DNA of 64,000 nucleotides from Viridibacillus arenosi. GTDB lineage: Bacteria; Bacillota; Bacilli; Bacillales_A; Planococcaceae. This document shows positions 28,660-37,534 of this stretch, one piece after another; positions within the stretch are counted from its first letter, which is position 1, and every line of letters starts with the position of its first letter. Made by a program: the position numbers and the translations under genes. The stretch lies in the NCBI RefSeq assembly GCF_001955655.1, contig NZ_MSPW01000002.1, positions 124,001 through 188,000 of the forward strand, given 5' to 3'. The notes under the pieces are model-generated. The model worked only from the letters and a program-made list of their open reading frames with translations. It was not told the DNA's origin and did no database searches.

Positions 28660-30594
28660 ATGGCAGACATGATTAATTTAAAATTCCCAGATGGCGCAGT
28701 AAAGGAATTTTCAAAAGGTACAACAACTGAAGAAATTGCACAATCAATTAGCCCGGGACTTCGTAAAAAAGCAATCGTTGGTAAATTCAACGGACAATTA
28801 GTAGATTTAACAACACCTTTAGAAGAAGACGGTGACATTGCAATCGTAACACCTTCTGATTCTGAAGCATTAGAAGTAATGCGTCATTCTACAGCTCACC
28901 TTTTAGCGCAAGCTGTTAAACGTATGTTCCCTGGTGTAAAACTTGGAGTAGGTCCAGTAATTGAAGGTGGTTTCTACTACGATATCGACTCACCAGAACC
29001 AATCACTGCTGATGATCTTCTGAAAATCGAAAAAGAAATGAAAAAAATCATTTCTGAAAATATCGTCATCACTCGCCAAGACATATCACGTGCTGAAGCA
29101 ATCGAACGCTTCACTGCAATTGATGATGAATATAAATTAGAACTTATCGAAGCTATTCCTGCAGATGAGCAAGTATCAATCTACGAACAAGGCGATTTCT
29201 TCGACCTTTGCCGTGGTGTACACGTTCCATCTACAGGTAAGATTAAAGAATTTAAATTGTTATCAATCGCTGGTGCATACTGGAGAGGTAATTCAGATAA
29301 CAAAATGCTACAACGTATTTACGGAACAGCATTCTTTACAAAAGACGATCTAAAAGCACATCTTCAAATGCTAGAAGAAGCAAAAGAACGTGATCACCGT
29401 AAAATTGGTAAAGAACTTGAATTATTCACTACTTCTCAAAAAGTAGGTCAAGGTCTACCGTTATGGTTACCAAATGGTGCGACAATTCGTCGTACAATTG
29501 AACGTTATATCGTAGACAAAGAATTGTCTCTTGGTTATAAACATGTTTATACTCCTGTATTGGGTTCAAAAGAGTTATATGAAACTTCAGGACACTGGGC
29601 ACACTATCAAGATGATATGTTCCCACCAATGGAAGTGGATAACGAAACATTTGTATTACGCCCGATGAACTGTCCACACCATATGATGGTTTACAAATCG
29701 TCAATGCACTCATATCGTAACCTGCCATTACGTATTGCTGAACTTGGTACAATGCACCGTTACGAAATGTCAGGTGCTGTATCAGGACTTCAACGTGTAC
29801 GTGGTATGACTCTAAATGATGCGCATATTTTCGTTCGTCCAGACCAAATTAAAGAAGAATTTAAACGTGTAGTAGAATTAGTGCTTGGAGTTTATAAAGA
29901 CTTTGATTTAAATGATTACTCATTCCGTCTGTCTTACCGTGACCCAGCTGATACTGAAAAATACTTCGATGATGATGCAATGTGGGAAAAAGCGCAAGGT
30001 ATGCTAAAAGAAGCAATGGATGAACTAGGCTTAGATTACTTCGAAGCTGAAGGCGAAGCAGCATTCTATGGTCCAAAACTTGACGTTCAAGTAAAAACTG
30101 CAATTGGTAAAGAAGAAACTTTATCAACAGTTCAACTTGACTTCTTATTACCAGAACGCTTTGATCTAAGCTATGTTGGTGAAGATGGTAAACCACATCG
30201 TCCTGTTGTTATCCACCGTGGTGTTGTATCAACAATGGAACGTTTTGTAGCTTTCTTGATAGAAGAATACAAAGGTGCATTCCCAACTTGGTTAGCGCCA
30301 GTGCAAGTAGAAATCATCCCTGTATCTAACGAAGTTCACTTCGACTATGCAAAACAAGTAGAAGAAAAACTTCAAGCAGCAGGCTTCCGTGTTGAAATGG
30401 ATGATCGTGAAGAAAAACTTGGCTACAAAATCCGTGAAGCACAAATGAAGAAAATTCCTTACATGCTTGTATTAGGTGATAAAGAATTAGAAGCAGGTAG
30501 TGTAAACGTACGTCGCTATGGCTCTCAAGATTCTGAAAGCATTGCGATTGAAGATTTCTTAGTGAATTTAAAAGCTGACGTTTCTTTTGAATAA
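28660..30594 (+). CDS. thrS: Threonyl-tRNA synthetase
   Basis: A 644-aa class II synthetase. It has an N-terminal TGS domain (about 1-62), the editing/SAD domain with HSTAHLLAQ (about residue 73 on) and its second zinc-type motif CRGVHVP, a catalytic core with [12 protein letters not shown] (zinc Cys/His), motif 2 [17 protein letters not shown], and the C-terminal anticodon-binding domain. It is controlled by the upstream T-box. Insertion of repeats leaves the gene 270 nt from its riboswitch terminator, unusually far. Confidence 0.97.
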   Translation: MADMINLKFPDGAVKEFSKGTTTEEIAQSISPGLRKKAIVGKFNGQLVDLTTPLEEDGDIAIVTPSDSEALEVMRHSTAHLLAQAVKRMFPGVKLGVGPVIEGGFYYDIDSPEPITADDLLKIEKEMKKIISENIVITRQDISRAEAIERFTAIDDEYKLELIEAIPADEQVSIYEQGDFFDLCRGVHVPSTGKIKEFKLLSIAGAYWRGNSDNKMLQRIYGTAFFTKDDLKAHLQMLEEAKERDHRKIGKELELFTTSQKVGQGLPLWLPNGATIRRTIERYIVDKELSLGYKHVYTPVLGSKELYETSGHWAHYQDDMFPPMEVDNETFVLRPMNCPHHMMVYKSSMHSYRNLPLRIAELGTMHRYEMSGAVSGLQRVRGMTLNDAHIFVRPDQIKEEFKRVVELVLGVYKDFDLNDYSFRLSYRDPADTEKYFDDDAMWEKAQGMLKEAMDELGLDYFEAEGEAAFYGPKLDVQVKTAIGKEETLSTVQLDFLLPERFDLSYVGEDGKPHRPVVIHRGVVSTMERFVAFLIEEYKGAFPTWLAPVQVEIIPVSNEVHFDYAKQVEEKLQAAGFRVEMDDREEKLGYKIREAQMKKIPYMLVLGDKELEAGSVNVRRYGSQDSESIAIEDFLVNLKADVSFE

Positions 30595-30611
30595 GTAATT
30601 TCTAATAATAG

Positions 30612-30650
30612 AAAGGTGACTGAGACATTAATGTCTCAGTCACCTTTTTC
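30612..30650 (+). terminator. thrS terminator
   Basis: A near-perfect 15-bp stem AGGTGACTGAGACAT / ATGTCTCAGTCACCT followed by T residues. Confidence 0.93.
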
Positions 30651-30845
30651 GTATACTCCTAATCCTAAAAAAATATCATCTTGCTATTTTTTGATAAAAC
30701 ATTTGCTTTAAGTTACCTTATTTCCTTATTTAATTACAAAATATGTCAAAATTAGAAGTTGAGAATACTTGATGTATAGATGATACTAGAAAAGTAGTTA
30801 TTGCATGTAATTACAAACCATTTGAGTCTAAGGAGGAATTTATCC

Positions 30846-32036
30846 ATGGGTGTACAAAGCGAATTTAATATGCCGTCTATTAATTTATTTGGAGCTGGGA
30901 CAATTCAAGAAGTAGGTAGTCGTTTAAAGGGCTACAACGTAAAAAAAGCACTTCTTGTTACAGATGAGGGATTGCACAAATTAGGTTTATCCGAAACACT
31001 AGCAACAATTATTCGAGATGCTGGTGTGGATGTAGCAATTTTCCCTAAAGTCGTACCAAACCCAACGGATATTAATGTAGCAGAAGGATTGGAAGTATAC
31101 CAAAACGAACGCTGTGATGCGATTGTGTCATTAGGTGGCGGTAGTGCACATGATGCGGCTAAAGGCATTGGCATTGTAGCAACGAATGGTGGTAAAATTT
31201 CGGATTATGAAGGTGTCAATTTATCAAGTAATCCTTTACCAACATTTATTGCTGTTAATACAACTGCTGGAACGGCGAGCGAAATGACAAAGTTCACCAT
31301 TATTACTGATACAACAAGAAAAGTAAAAATGGCGATTGTCGATAAGCATGTTACTGCACTTGCATCGATTAATGATCCTGAGTTAATGGTTGGTATGCCG
31401 CCACAATTAACTGCGGCTACTGGTCTGGATGCACTGACTCATGCGATTGAATCCTTTGTTTCTACTGCAGCTACACCAATTACCGATGCGTGTGCAGTGA
31501 AGACGATGCAGTTAGTAGTAGAATATTTACCACGTGCTGTAGCAAATGGTGAAGACATGGAAGCTCGTGAACAAATGGTTTATGCACAATTTTTAGCAGG
31601 TATGGCATTTAACAATGGTTTACTTGGTTATGTCCATGCGATTGCACACCAATTCGGAGGTTTTTATGACCTACCACATGGTGTATGTAATGCGATTTTA
31701 TTACCGCATGTATGTCGTTTCAACCTAGTGGCAAAAGTAGATCGTTTTGCGGAAATTGCTAAACACTTAGGTGAAAATGTAGAAGGCTTAAGCCAACGTG
31801 ATGCAGCCGATCTTGCTATTGCTGCGATTGAACGTTTATCAAAAGACTTAGGGATTCCAGCTGGTTTTGCGGAACTTGGTGCGAAAGATGAAGACATCGA
31901 AACATTAGCAAAAAATGCAATGTTAGATGTTTGCGCTGCATCGAATCCACGTAAACCAACATTAGACCAAGTCCAAGAGATTATTCGTAATGCATGCAAA
32001 TTCCCAGTAAAAGAAAAAACTTTAGTGAATGTATAA
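30846..32036 (+). CDS. Class III iron-dependent alcohol dehydrogenase (methanol-dehydrogenase-like)
   Basis: A 396-aa Fe-ADH. It has the nucleotide motif LGGGSAHDAAKG and metal ligands in GLDALTHAIES (Asp and His) and in HAIAHQFGGFYDLPHG (two His 14 residues apart). It resembles the NAD-dependent alcohol/methanol dehydrogenases of Bacillus methanolicus and Lysinibacillus; substrate range cannot be read from the sequence. The ATG at 30846 follows AAGGAGG; the longer in-frame start at 30801 has no RBS. It is a single gene with its own terminator, inserted between thrS and infC. Confidence 0.9.
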   Translation: MGVQSEFNMPSINLFGAGTIQEVGSRLKGYNVKKALLVTDEGLHKLGLSETLATIIRDAGVDVAIFPKVVPNPTDINVAEGLEVYQNERCDAIVSLGGGSAHDAAKGIGIVATNGGKISDYEGVNLSSNPLPTFIAVNTTAGTASEMTKFTIITDTTRKVKMAIVDKHVTALASINDPELMVGMPPQLTAATGLDALTHAIESFVSTAATPITDACAVKTMQLVVEYLPRAVANGEDMEAREQMVYAQFLAGMAFNNGLLGYVHAIAHQFGGFYDLPHGVCNAILLPHVCRFNLVAKVDRFAEIAKHLGENVEGLSQRDAADLAIAAIERLSKDLGIPAGFAELGAKDEDIETLAKNAMLDVCAASNPRKPTLDQVQEIIRNACKFPVKEKTLVNV

Positions 32037-32049
32037 TAAAAACTAAACG

Positions 32050-32090
32050 AAAGTATCTACGCTCATTTTAAGCGTAGATACTTTTTCTTT
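32050..32090 (+). terminator. Fe-ADH terminator
   Basis: AAGTATCTACGCT pairs with AGCGTAGATACTT, followed by T residues. Confidence 0.92.
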
Positions 32091-32113
32091 TGAAAAAATG
32101 TCGAGTGAAATCA

Positions 32114-32142
32114 TTGACAACATAGAATAGGTATGATAAATT
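32114..32142 (+). promoter_or_regulatory. Candidate infC operon promoter
   Basis: A perfect -35 TTGACA (32114-32119) with TAAATT (32137-32142) at 17-nt spacing. A better -10-like TATGAT lies only 12 nt away, so the exact -10 is uncertain. Confidence 0.5.
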
Positions 32143-32159
32143 TATAAAGGTTAATGAAT

Positions 32160-32318
32160 ACAAAGTTTGTGGTTGAAGAAGAGGCTGCCCGCTTCTCACC
32201 TGTTTGACTCATCAGTTGATGTTTACAGGTTACATGATAGAACGGATCACGCATTAAGGCGTGTACATATATCGGCGGGCGGACATTTCGACTATGTCCG
32301 CTCGTTTTTTTGTGGACA
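32160..32318 (+). promoter_or_regulatory. L20 autoregulatory leader of infC-rpmI-rplT
   Basis: The leader ends in an intrinsic terminator (GGGCGGACAT / ATGTCCGCTC plus seven T residues, 32278-32312). An upstream CTGCCCGC segment (32185-32192) can pair with the terminator's GCGGGCGG arm to form an antiterminator. Between them a CACCTG...CAGGT stem resembles the L20-binding fold of Bacillales L20 leaders. In B. subtilis excess L20 binds this RNA and promotes termination. Position and structure fit; no covariance check was possible. Confidence 0.78.
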
Positions 32319-32393
32319 TCGAAATATTCGTACCGATCATCGGGCAACTAGCCCAAACCATGTATTCGCGACACTATTTGGAGGTGGATTGTT

Positions 32394-32912
32394 ATTAGCA
32401 AAGACATGTATGTAAACGAAGGTATTCGCGCACGTGAACTTCGTGTTATCGACCATAACGGTGATCAGCTAGGAGTTAAGACACGTAACGAAGCTTTGGA
32501 GATTGCCGAACGCGCCAATCTGGATCTTGTCCTTGTGGCTCCTCAGGCCAAACCGCCAGTCGCTCGTATTATGGACCATGGTAAATTTAAATTCGAGCAA
32601 CAAAAGAAAGACCGTGAAGTACGTAAAAATCAAAAAGTTATCGTAATGAAAGAGGTTCGCTTGAGCCCATCTATCGATGAACACGATTTCCAAACGAAAT
32701 TACGTAACGGCATTAAGTTCCTTGAAAAAGGAGACAAAGTTAAAGCATCTATTCGCTTTAAAGGTCGTGCAATTACGCACAAAGAAATTGGCCAACGTGT
32801 ATTAGACCGCTTTGCTGCAGCTTGTGCCGAAGTATCTACGGTTGAATCTAAACCGAAGATGGAAGGCCGTAGCATGTTCTTAGTTTTACAACCAAAGAAC
32901 GAAAAAGAGTAA
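32394..32912 (+). CDS. infC: Translation initiation factor IF-3 (ATT start)
   Basis: IF-3 of 172 aa when started at ATT 32394, giving N-terminus (M/I)[15 protein letters not shown] as in other Bacillales. The first ATG (32406) would drop the conserved SKD. GGAGG (32380-32384) lies 9 nt before the ATT and 21 nt before the ATG, so it decides for ATT. IF-3 rejects its own AUU start, a known autoregulatory device. N domain with [16 protein letters not shown] domain with [11 protein letters not shown] and [11 protein letters not shown]. It heads the rpmI-rplT operon behind the L20 leader. Confidence 0.95.
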   Translation: MSKDMYVNEGIRARELRVIDHNGDQLGVKTRNEALEIAERANLDLVLVAPQAKPPVARIMDHGKFKFEQQKKDREVRKNQKVIVMKEVRLSPSIDEHDFQTKLRNGIKFLEKGDKVKASIRFKGRAITHKEIGQRVLDRFAAACAEVSTVESKPKMEGRSMFLVLQPKNEKE

Positions 32913-32949
32913 TTTTATAGTTACACGAACAGTTTAGGAGGAATTCGAC

Positions 32950-33150
32950 ATGCCAAAAATGAAAACTCACCGTGGTGCTGCGAAACGTTTTAAAAGAACG
33001 GGTACTGGTAAATTAAAACGTGACCGCGCATTTGGTAGCCACTTATTCGCGAACAAATCAACTAAAGCGAAACGTCACCTACGTAAAGGTCAATTAGTTT
33101 CTTCAGGAGACTACAAACGTATCAAGTCTCTACTTGCTTACATGAAATAA
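32950..33150 (+). CDS. rpmI: Ribosomal protein L35
   Basis: A 66-aa, very basic protein beginning [15 protein letters not shown], the bL35 signature, and ending [17 protein letters not shown] lies upstream. It is the middle gene of the infC-rpmI-rplT operon. Confidence 0.98.
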   Translation: MPKMKTHRGAAKRFKRTGTGKLKRDRAFGSHLFANKSTKAKRHLRKGQLVSSGDYKRIKSLLAYMK

Positions 33151-33204
33151 TTCGATTCGAAAACATACAAATTCATACTATATGAATAGCAGGAGGTAAT
33201 CACT

Positions 33205-33564
33205 ATGCCACGCGTAAAAGGCGGTACAGTAACGCGCAAGCGTCGTAAAAAAGTTTTAAAATTAGCTAAAGGGTACTACGGTTCTAAACATACTCTTTAT
33301 AAAGTAGCTAACCAAGCAGTAATGAAATCAGGTCAATATGCATATCGTGACCGTCGTCAAAAGAAACGTGATTTCCGTAAATTATGGATCACACGTATCA
33401 ATGCAGCAGCTCGTGTAAACGGTCTTTCATACAGCCGTTTAATGCACGGTTTAAAACTTGCTGAAATCGAAGTTAACCGTAAAATGTTAGCTGATTTAGC
33501 AGTAACTGATGCACAAGCATTCGCTCAATTAGCAGATGCTGCTAAACAAGCAATCGCAAAATAA
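33205..33564 (+). CDS. rplT: Ribosomal protein L20
   Basis: A 119-aa basic protein: [16 protein letters not shown] start, [11 protein letters not shown] and [20 protein letters not shown] motifs, C-terminal globular rRNA-binding domain from about residue 60. It binds 23S rRNA early in 50S assembly and represses its own operon through the leader. AGGAGG RBS; a terminator follows. Confidence 0.98.
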   Translation: MPRVKGGTVTRKRRKKVLKLAKGYYGSKHTLYKVANQAVMKSGQYAYRDRRQKKRDFRKLWITRINAAARVNGLSYSRLMHGLKLAEIEVNRKMLADLAVTDAQAFAQLADAAKQAIAK

Positions 33565-33589
33565 TTCAAGCTTACTAGCATGATTGTAA

Positions 33590-33622
33590 GAAACTCATGA
33601 ATCTTAGATTCATGAGTTTTTT
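33590..33622 (+). terminator. infC-rpmI-rplT terminator
   Basis: AAACTCATGAATCT pairs with AGATTCATGAGTTT around a TT/TA loop, followed by T residues. Confidence 0.92.
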
Positions 33623-33680
33623 GTTGGATAAAAATAAGCATAAGTACAGTATGCTTATTTATATGTATTTTTTGCAAATA

Positions 33681-33730
33681 AAAAAGAGATAATCTTTAAT
33701 CACCTTTGATTAAGAGATTATCTCTTTTTA
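33681..33730 (-). terminator. nsrR terminator
   Basis: AAAAGAGATAATCT and AGATTATCTCTTTT form a long stem with further pairing near the loop. On the minus strand it ends in a T-run. The nsrR stop codon (33728-33730) lies within the stem base. Confidence 0.88.
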
Positions 33731-34171
33731 TTTTTGGTTAGGAAATAACAATGCAGCCAATTCCTCTTTGGAGTGAAGAAAATCATCTAATGTATAGGTA
33801 TCCAGAACAGCAATATATGCATGTAATGCTTTATTCAGGGCACCCTTTAAACTGCAGACAGGTGAAATAATACAGCCCACAGATTCTGGATTAAAACAAT
33901 CTACAAGGTAGAAGTCCTCCTCGGTTTGCCGGACTAATTTTCCTATGACAATATCTTTTGGTTTTAAAGCTAATCTGATACCCCCACCTCTACCTCGAAC
34001 AGTTTCAATGTAACCTAATTTCCCGAGTTCGTGCGTAACTTTCATCAAATGGTTTTTAGAAATACCATAAGCATCTGAGATTTCTTTAATTGTAGAGAGA
34101 TCTTCAATATTTTTCGCGCCAAGATACAATAAGACCCGTAGAGAATAATCTGTATACAAAGTTAAACGCAT
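33728..34171 (-). CDS. nsrR: Rrf2-family nitric-oxide sensing repressor NsrR
   Basis: A 147-aa Rrf2 protein starting MRLTLYTDYSLRVLLYLG. The winged helix includes ISKNHLMKVTHELGKLGYIETVRGRGGG. The three cluster-ligand cysteines sit in VDCFNPESVGCIISPVC, the NsrR pattern. The Fe-S cluster reacts with NO, releasing repression. It diverges from hmp, its classic target, across a region with two NsrR-like sites. The ATG at 34171 is chosen for the family N-terminus and an upstream GGTGG; the longer start at 34186 adds five residues. Confidence 0.92.
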   Translation of the reverse strand: MRLTLYTDYSLRVLLYLGAKNIEDLSTIKEISDAYGISKNHLMKVTHELGKLGYIETVRGRGGGIRLALKPKDIVIGKLVRQTEEDFYLVDCFNPESVGCIISPVCSLKGALNKALHAYIAVLDTYTLDDFLHSKEELAALLFPNQK

Positions 34172-34196
34172 TTGATTCACCACCATTTCTGTTTAC

Positions 34197-34224
34197 ATTA
34201 TAACACGGCATTGAATTGTGTCTA
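34197..34224 (-). promoter_or_regulatory. nsrR promoter
   Basis: On the minus strand TAGACA (34219-34224), a 16-nt spacer and TATAAT (34197-34202), 26 nt upstream of the nsrR ATG. Confidence 0.65.
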
Positions 34225-34231
34225 AAAATTT

Positions 34232-34288
34232 AAAAGATGTATTTTAAATGTGTCTTTTATGTTAAAGATGTATTTTAGATATTGCTTT
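34232..34288. promoter_or_regulatory. Tandem NsrR-like operators between nsrR and hmp
   Basis: The half-site AAAGATGTATTTTA occurs twice (34233-34246 and 34264-34277). Each begins an AT-rich dyad: 34232-34258, with arms AAAAGA/TCTTTT and ATTT/AAAT, and a weaker one at 34264-34288. These resemble the ATTTTAAAT-centred NsrR operators of Bacillus. The second overlaps a TTGCTT (-35, 34282-34287) / TAAATT (-10, 34305-34310) hmp promoter with 17-nt spacing. Confidence 0.65.
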
Positions 34289-34339
34289 AAAGTAGAAATA
34301 GGCGTAAATTATAGACAGTTAAGAAAAGGAGTGTTTGAT

Positions 34340-35524
34340 ATGTTATCTAAGTCAACAATGGAAATTGTGAAATCAACAGCACCAGTATTGGAAGTCCATG
34401 GTAAGGCCATTACAACAGTGTTTTACCGTAATCTATTTGAAGCACATCCTGAACTATTGAATATATTTAATCATGCAAATCAAGCGAAAGGGCGTCAACA
34501 AACTGCTTTAGCAAACACTGTTTATGCAGCAGCAGTGCATATTGAAAACCTAGAAGCCATTTTACCCGTAGTAAAACAAATTGCTCATAAACACCGTAGC
34601 TTAGGCATAAAAGCAGAGCATTATCCAATTGTCGGAGAGTTTTTATTAAAAGCTATTAAAGAAGTTCTTGGTGATGCGGCAACAGATGAAATTATCCAAG
34701 CGTGGGGAGAAGCATACGGCGTAATTGCTGATGCATTTATCCAAACAGAAGAAGCAATGTACAAAGAAGCGGAAGCTCAAGAAGGTGGCTGGCGCTACTT
34801 TAAAGAATTCGTGGTAGCGAATAAAATACAAGAAAACGAGAAAATCGTTTCAATTTACTTAAAACCTGCGGATGGAAAGAAACTACCTGTATACAAACCA
34901 GGTCAATATATTACTGTGCAAATTGAAATCCCAGGAGAAAAATACTTGCATAACCGTCAATATAGCTTATCACAAGCACCTGGTGACGATGCATACCGAA
35001 TTTCAGTTAAACGTGAAGATGAAGGACATCCAAATGGAATCGTATCTGTTTATTTACATGACCAGTTAAAAGAAGGCGATACATTGCAAGTAAGTGCTCC
35101 AGCTGGTGATTTCCAACTAGATACGACTTCAACAGCACCAGTAGCATTCATTAGTGGTGGTGTTGGTATCACACCATTAATGAGTATGTTTGAAACGCTT
35201 GCGACTATAGATGCTGATCGTCAGACAGCATTCATCCATTGTGCTCGCTCAGAAAATTACCATGCATTTGGACAAGAAATTGATGCTGTATTAGCGAAAA
35301 TGCCAAATGCTAAATATTTCAAGTTAAATTCTGATGAGCCTAATGGTATTATCAATCGTGAATTTATACAACAACAAGTAGTTGAAGGTAGTAACGTTTA
35401 TGTATGTGGTCCAGTTAACTTTATGGAAGCAGTTATTAATGACTTATATGCATTAGGCTTCACAGAACCACAAGTACATTTTGAATTTTTCGGACCAGCA
35501 ATGCAATTAGAAATAAAAGCATAG
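34340..35524 (+). CDS. hmp: Flavohemoprotein, nitric oxide dioxygenase
   Basis: A 394-aa Hmp. The N-terminal globin domain (about 1-140) has proximal His85 in AHKHRSLGI. The ferredoxin-reductase FAD domain has RQYSLSQAPG, the NAD domain has ISGGVGITPLMSM, and the C-terminus has the FAD-contacting FEFFGPA. It converts NO plus O2 to nitrate. The ATG at 34340 follows AAAAGGAG; the upstream in-frame ATG at 34250 lies in the operator region. It is regulated by the adjacent NsrR by inference. Confidence 0.97.
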   Translation: MLSKSTMEIVKSTAPVLEVHGKAITTVFYRNLFEAHPELLNIFNHANQAKGRQQTALANTVYAAAVHIENLEAILPVVKQIAHKHRSLGIKAEHYPIVGEFLLKAIKEVLGDAATDEIIQAWGEAYGVIADAFIQTEEAMYKEAEAQEGGWRYFKEFVVANKIQENEKIVSIYLKPADGKKLPVYKPGQYITVQIEIPGEKYLHNRQYSLSQAPGDDAYRISVKREDEGHPNGIVSVYLHDQLKEGDTLQVSAPAGDFQLDTTSTAPVAFISGGVGITPLMSMFETLATIDADRQTAFIHCARSENYHAFGQEIDAVLAKMPNAKYFKLNSDEPNGIINREFIQQQVVEGSNVYVCGPVNFMEAVINDLYALGFTEPQVHFEFFGPAMQLEIKA

Positions 35525-35530
35525 AACGTC

Positions 35531-35572
35531 AAACGCCATTAGTAGTGTAAAAACTTCTAGTGGCGTTTTATT
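35531..35572 (+). terminator. hmp terminator
   Basis: AACGCCATTAG and CTAGTGGCGTT form the stem, followed by TTTATT. Confidence 0.85.
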
Positions 35573-35815
35573 GTGAAAAAACAACAAAATATTAAAAAAG
35601 TCATATGAATTATACTTTTACGGAAAAATAATTGTGATTTATAGGTCTAAAGTTTTTTTAGAATAATAATTCAGATTGTATTGAACTAGTGAAAGAAATA
35701 AAATTCGTCTTAATAGTGGATGTTAGAAAACGTTTGAATTTGTTAAACTCATAGAGTTCAAAGTCTAGAAACATAGTAGGATGACTTTAGAAGAAGGGAT
35801 AAGGGGATTTAAACA

Positions 35816-37273
35816 TTGAAAATGAAACAGTTTTTACTTGCACTTGTTTGCATGACAGTAATTTGTTCTATTAGTATAACAACATTTGCAGAGGAAAATT
35901 TAGAGCCAGCTAACCCAGATAGTACAACTGAATGGGATAAAGAAGAAAAAGCACCATATAAAATGAATGCTAGGGTACAGTCCGCTGAGCCGGTAATTGC
36001 TGATATTTCGAAATGGCAATATTCAATTGATTGGGCAACAGCTAGTAAAGTGCTAGATTTAGCGATTATTCGTACTCAATATGGTAGTGGTTTGGAAGAT
36101 ACATATCATAAAATATATGAAGCAGGAGCATTGCAATACGGTGTGCCATTCGGTGTATATTCATATAGTGTAGCTAGATCTACTGCAGCAGCGAGAATTG
36201 AAGCAAATACTTTTTATGATCGTGCCAATAAAAACGCAAAATTTTATGTAATTGATATTGAAGAAACAGCAACTGATGGAGAAAGTGTACGTGATATCAT
36301 CAATGCTTATGTAGCAGAATTACGTAAGAAAACAGATAAGAAAATAGGCGTCTACATTGCTCATCATTTATACAATCAATTAAATATTGATACATCAAAA
36401 TTTGATTTTGTGTGGATACCTAGATACAGCAATACCAATACACCACCGGATTATGAGTATCACTTATGGCAATATACGGACCAAGGAAAAGTGGCTGGAA
36501 TTAATACAAATGTAGATTTAAATAGATTAAATCCAAATGTGTCATTAGATTTCTTTACAAAAGATAGTAGCGAAAATAATAAACCTATTGATCTATCAAA
36601 TTACTATACTAAGAACCCTAAAAAAGTTGCTATAAGAAAAAAAGTGAACCAATACAATAATAAAAATTTCACTACTTCACGAAAAACAGGTTCATTAAGC
36701 AAAAATACAATTGTTGAAGTAAAAGGTATGGATTACTCTAGTAAAGGAATTCCAAGATTGATGTTAGCTAATGGGATGTATATTACAGCTAGTAAAAGCT
36801 ATGTCACAAAATTAATTTCAAATATTGACGATTATTATACGGCTGTTCCAAAGAATGTCGTTCTAAAGAAAGCAGTAAGAACTTATAGCAGTACAAGTTT
36901 TACAGCTGCTAAAGAAGTATCTAAGATAAATAAAGATAAGATTGTTAGTATTGCGGATATTGATTATACAACGGGTGGTGCACCACGTTTGAAGACCACT
37001 TCGGGAACCTATATAACTGCAAATAAAAAGTATGTATTAAAAACGACAGCGAAAATTTCGAATTATATTACTGTTAAACCTAGTAAAGTAAAAACAGTAA
37101 AGAAAATTTATCAATATAAAAGTACTTCCTTAACTACTGCAAATAGAGATATAGCAATAGCAAAAGGGAAATCATTAAAAGTATCTGCTATTGTCTATAC
37201 AAATGGTGGTACACCAAGATTAAAATTATCAAATGGCTACTATATAACTGCTAATAAAAAATACGTGCAGTAA
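35816..37273 (+). CDS. Secreted GH25 lysozyme-like protein with three C-terminal wall-type repeats (paralogue A)
   Basis: A 485-aa protein with a signal peptide (about 1-25, cleavage near TTFAEE). A GH25 domain follows (about 60-245): VIADISKWQ supplies the first catalytic Asp, FYVIDIEE the DxE pair, and HLWQYTDQG the strand before the last conserved Asp. Three repeats of about 70 aa (about 262-330, 338-407, 414-485) share YYT..PKKV...YQY...T, TPRLKL.NG.YITANKKYV and resemble DUF5776. It probably cleaves peptidoglycan outside the cell. TTG 35816 fits the AAGGGG spacing (9 nt) better than ATG 35822. It is followed by a close paralogue. Confidence 0.85.
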   Translation: MKMKQFLLALVCMTVICSISITTFAEENLEPANPDSTTEWDKEEKAPYKMNARVQSAEPVIADISKWQYSIDWATASKVLDLAIIRTQYGSGLEDTYHKIYEAGALQYGVPFGVYSYSVARSTAAARIEANTFYDRANKNAKFYVIDIEETATDGESVRDIINAYVAELRKKTDKKIGVYIAHHLYNQLNIDTSKFDFVWIPRYSNTNTPPDYEYHLWQYTDQGKVAGINTNVDLNRLNPNVSLDFFTKDSSENNKPIDLSNYYTKNPKKVAIRKKVNQYNNKNFTTSRKTGSLSKNTIVEVKGMDYSSKGIPRLMLANGMYITASKSYVTKLISNIDDYYTAVPKNVVLKKAVRTYSSTSFTAAKEVSKINKDKIVSIADIDYTTGGAPRLKTTSGTYITANKKYVLKTTAKISNYITVKPSKVKTVKKIYQYKSTSLTTANRDIAIAKGKSLKVSAIVYTNGGTPRLKLSNGYYITANKKYVQ

Positions 37274-37288
37274 TAGTAGATAGGAGAA

Positions 37289-37330
37289 AACAATGGATGG
37301 GAAGTCTAGCTCCCATTCATTGTTTTTCTT
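37289..37330 (+). terminator. Terminator between the GH25 paralogues
   Basis: AACAATG and TGGGA pair with TCCCA and CATTGTT, followed by TTTTCTTTT. Each paralogue is therefore probably its own transcription unit. Confidence 0.85.
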
Positions 37331-37534
37331 TTATTTTCATTTTTGATTTGTGGAATATAACATTTTGCAACTGCTGTGATATATAACTGTTAGAGGAATT
37401 TAAAGTTCGTAAAGGAAATGATTTGAAGTTGTGTTCAATTTGTTATATAGACTTTGTTATGCTTATGTAGGCTATTACTAGATTGTTTCAAACATATTGA
37501 AATAGCAATAAAATACATAAGGAGATACATAAAT

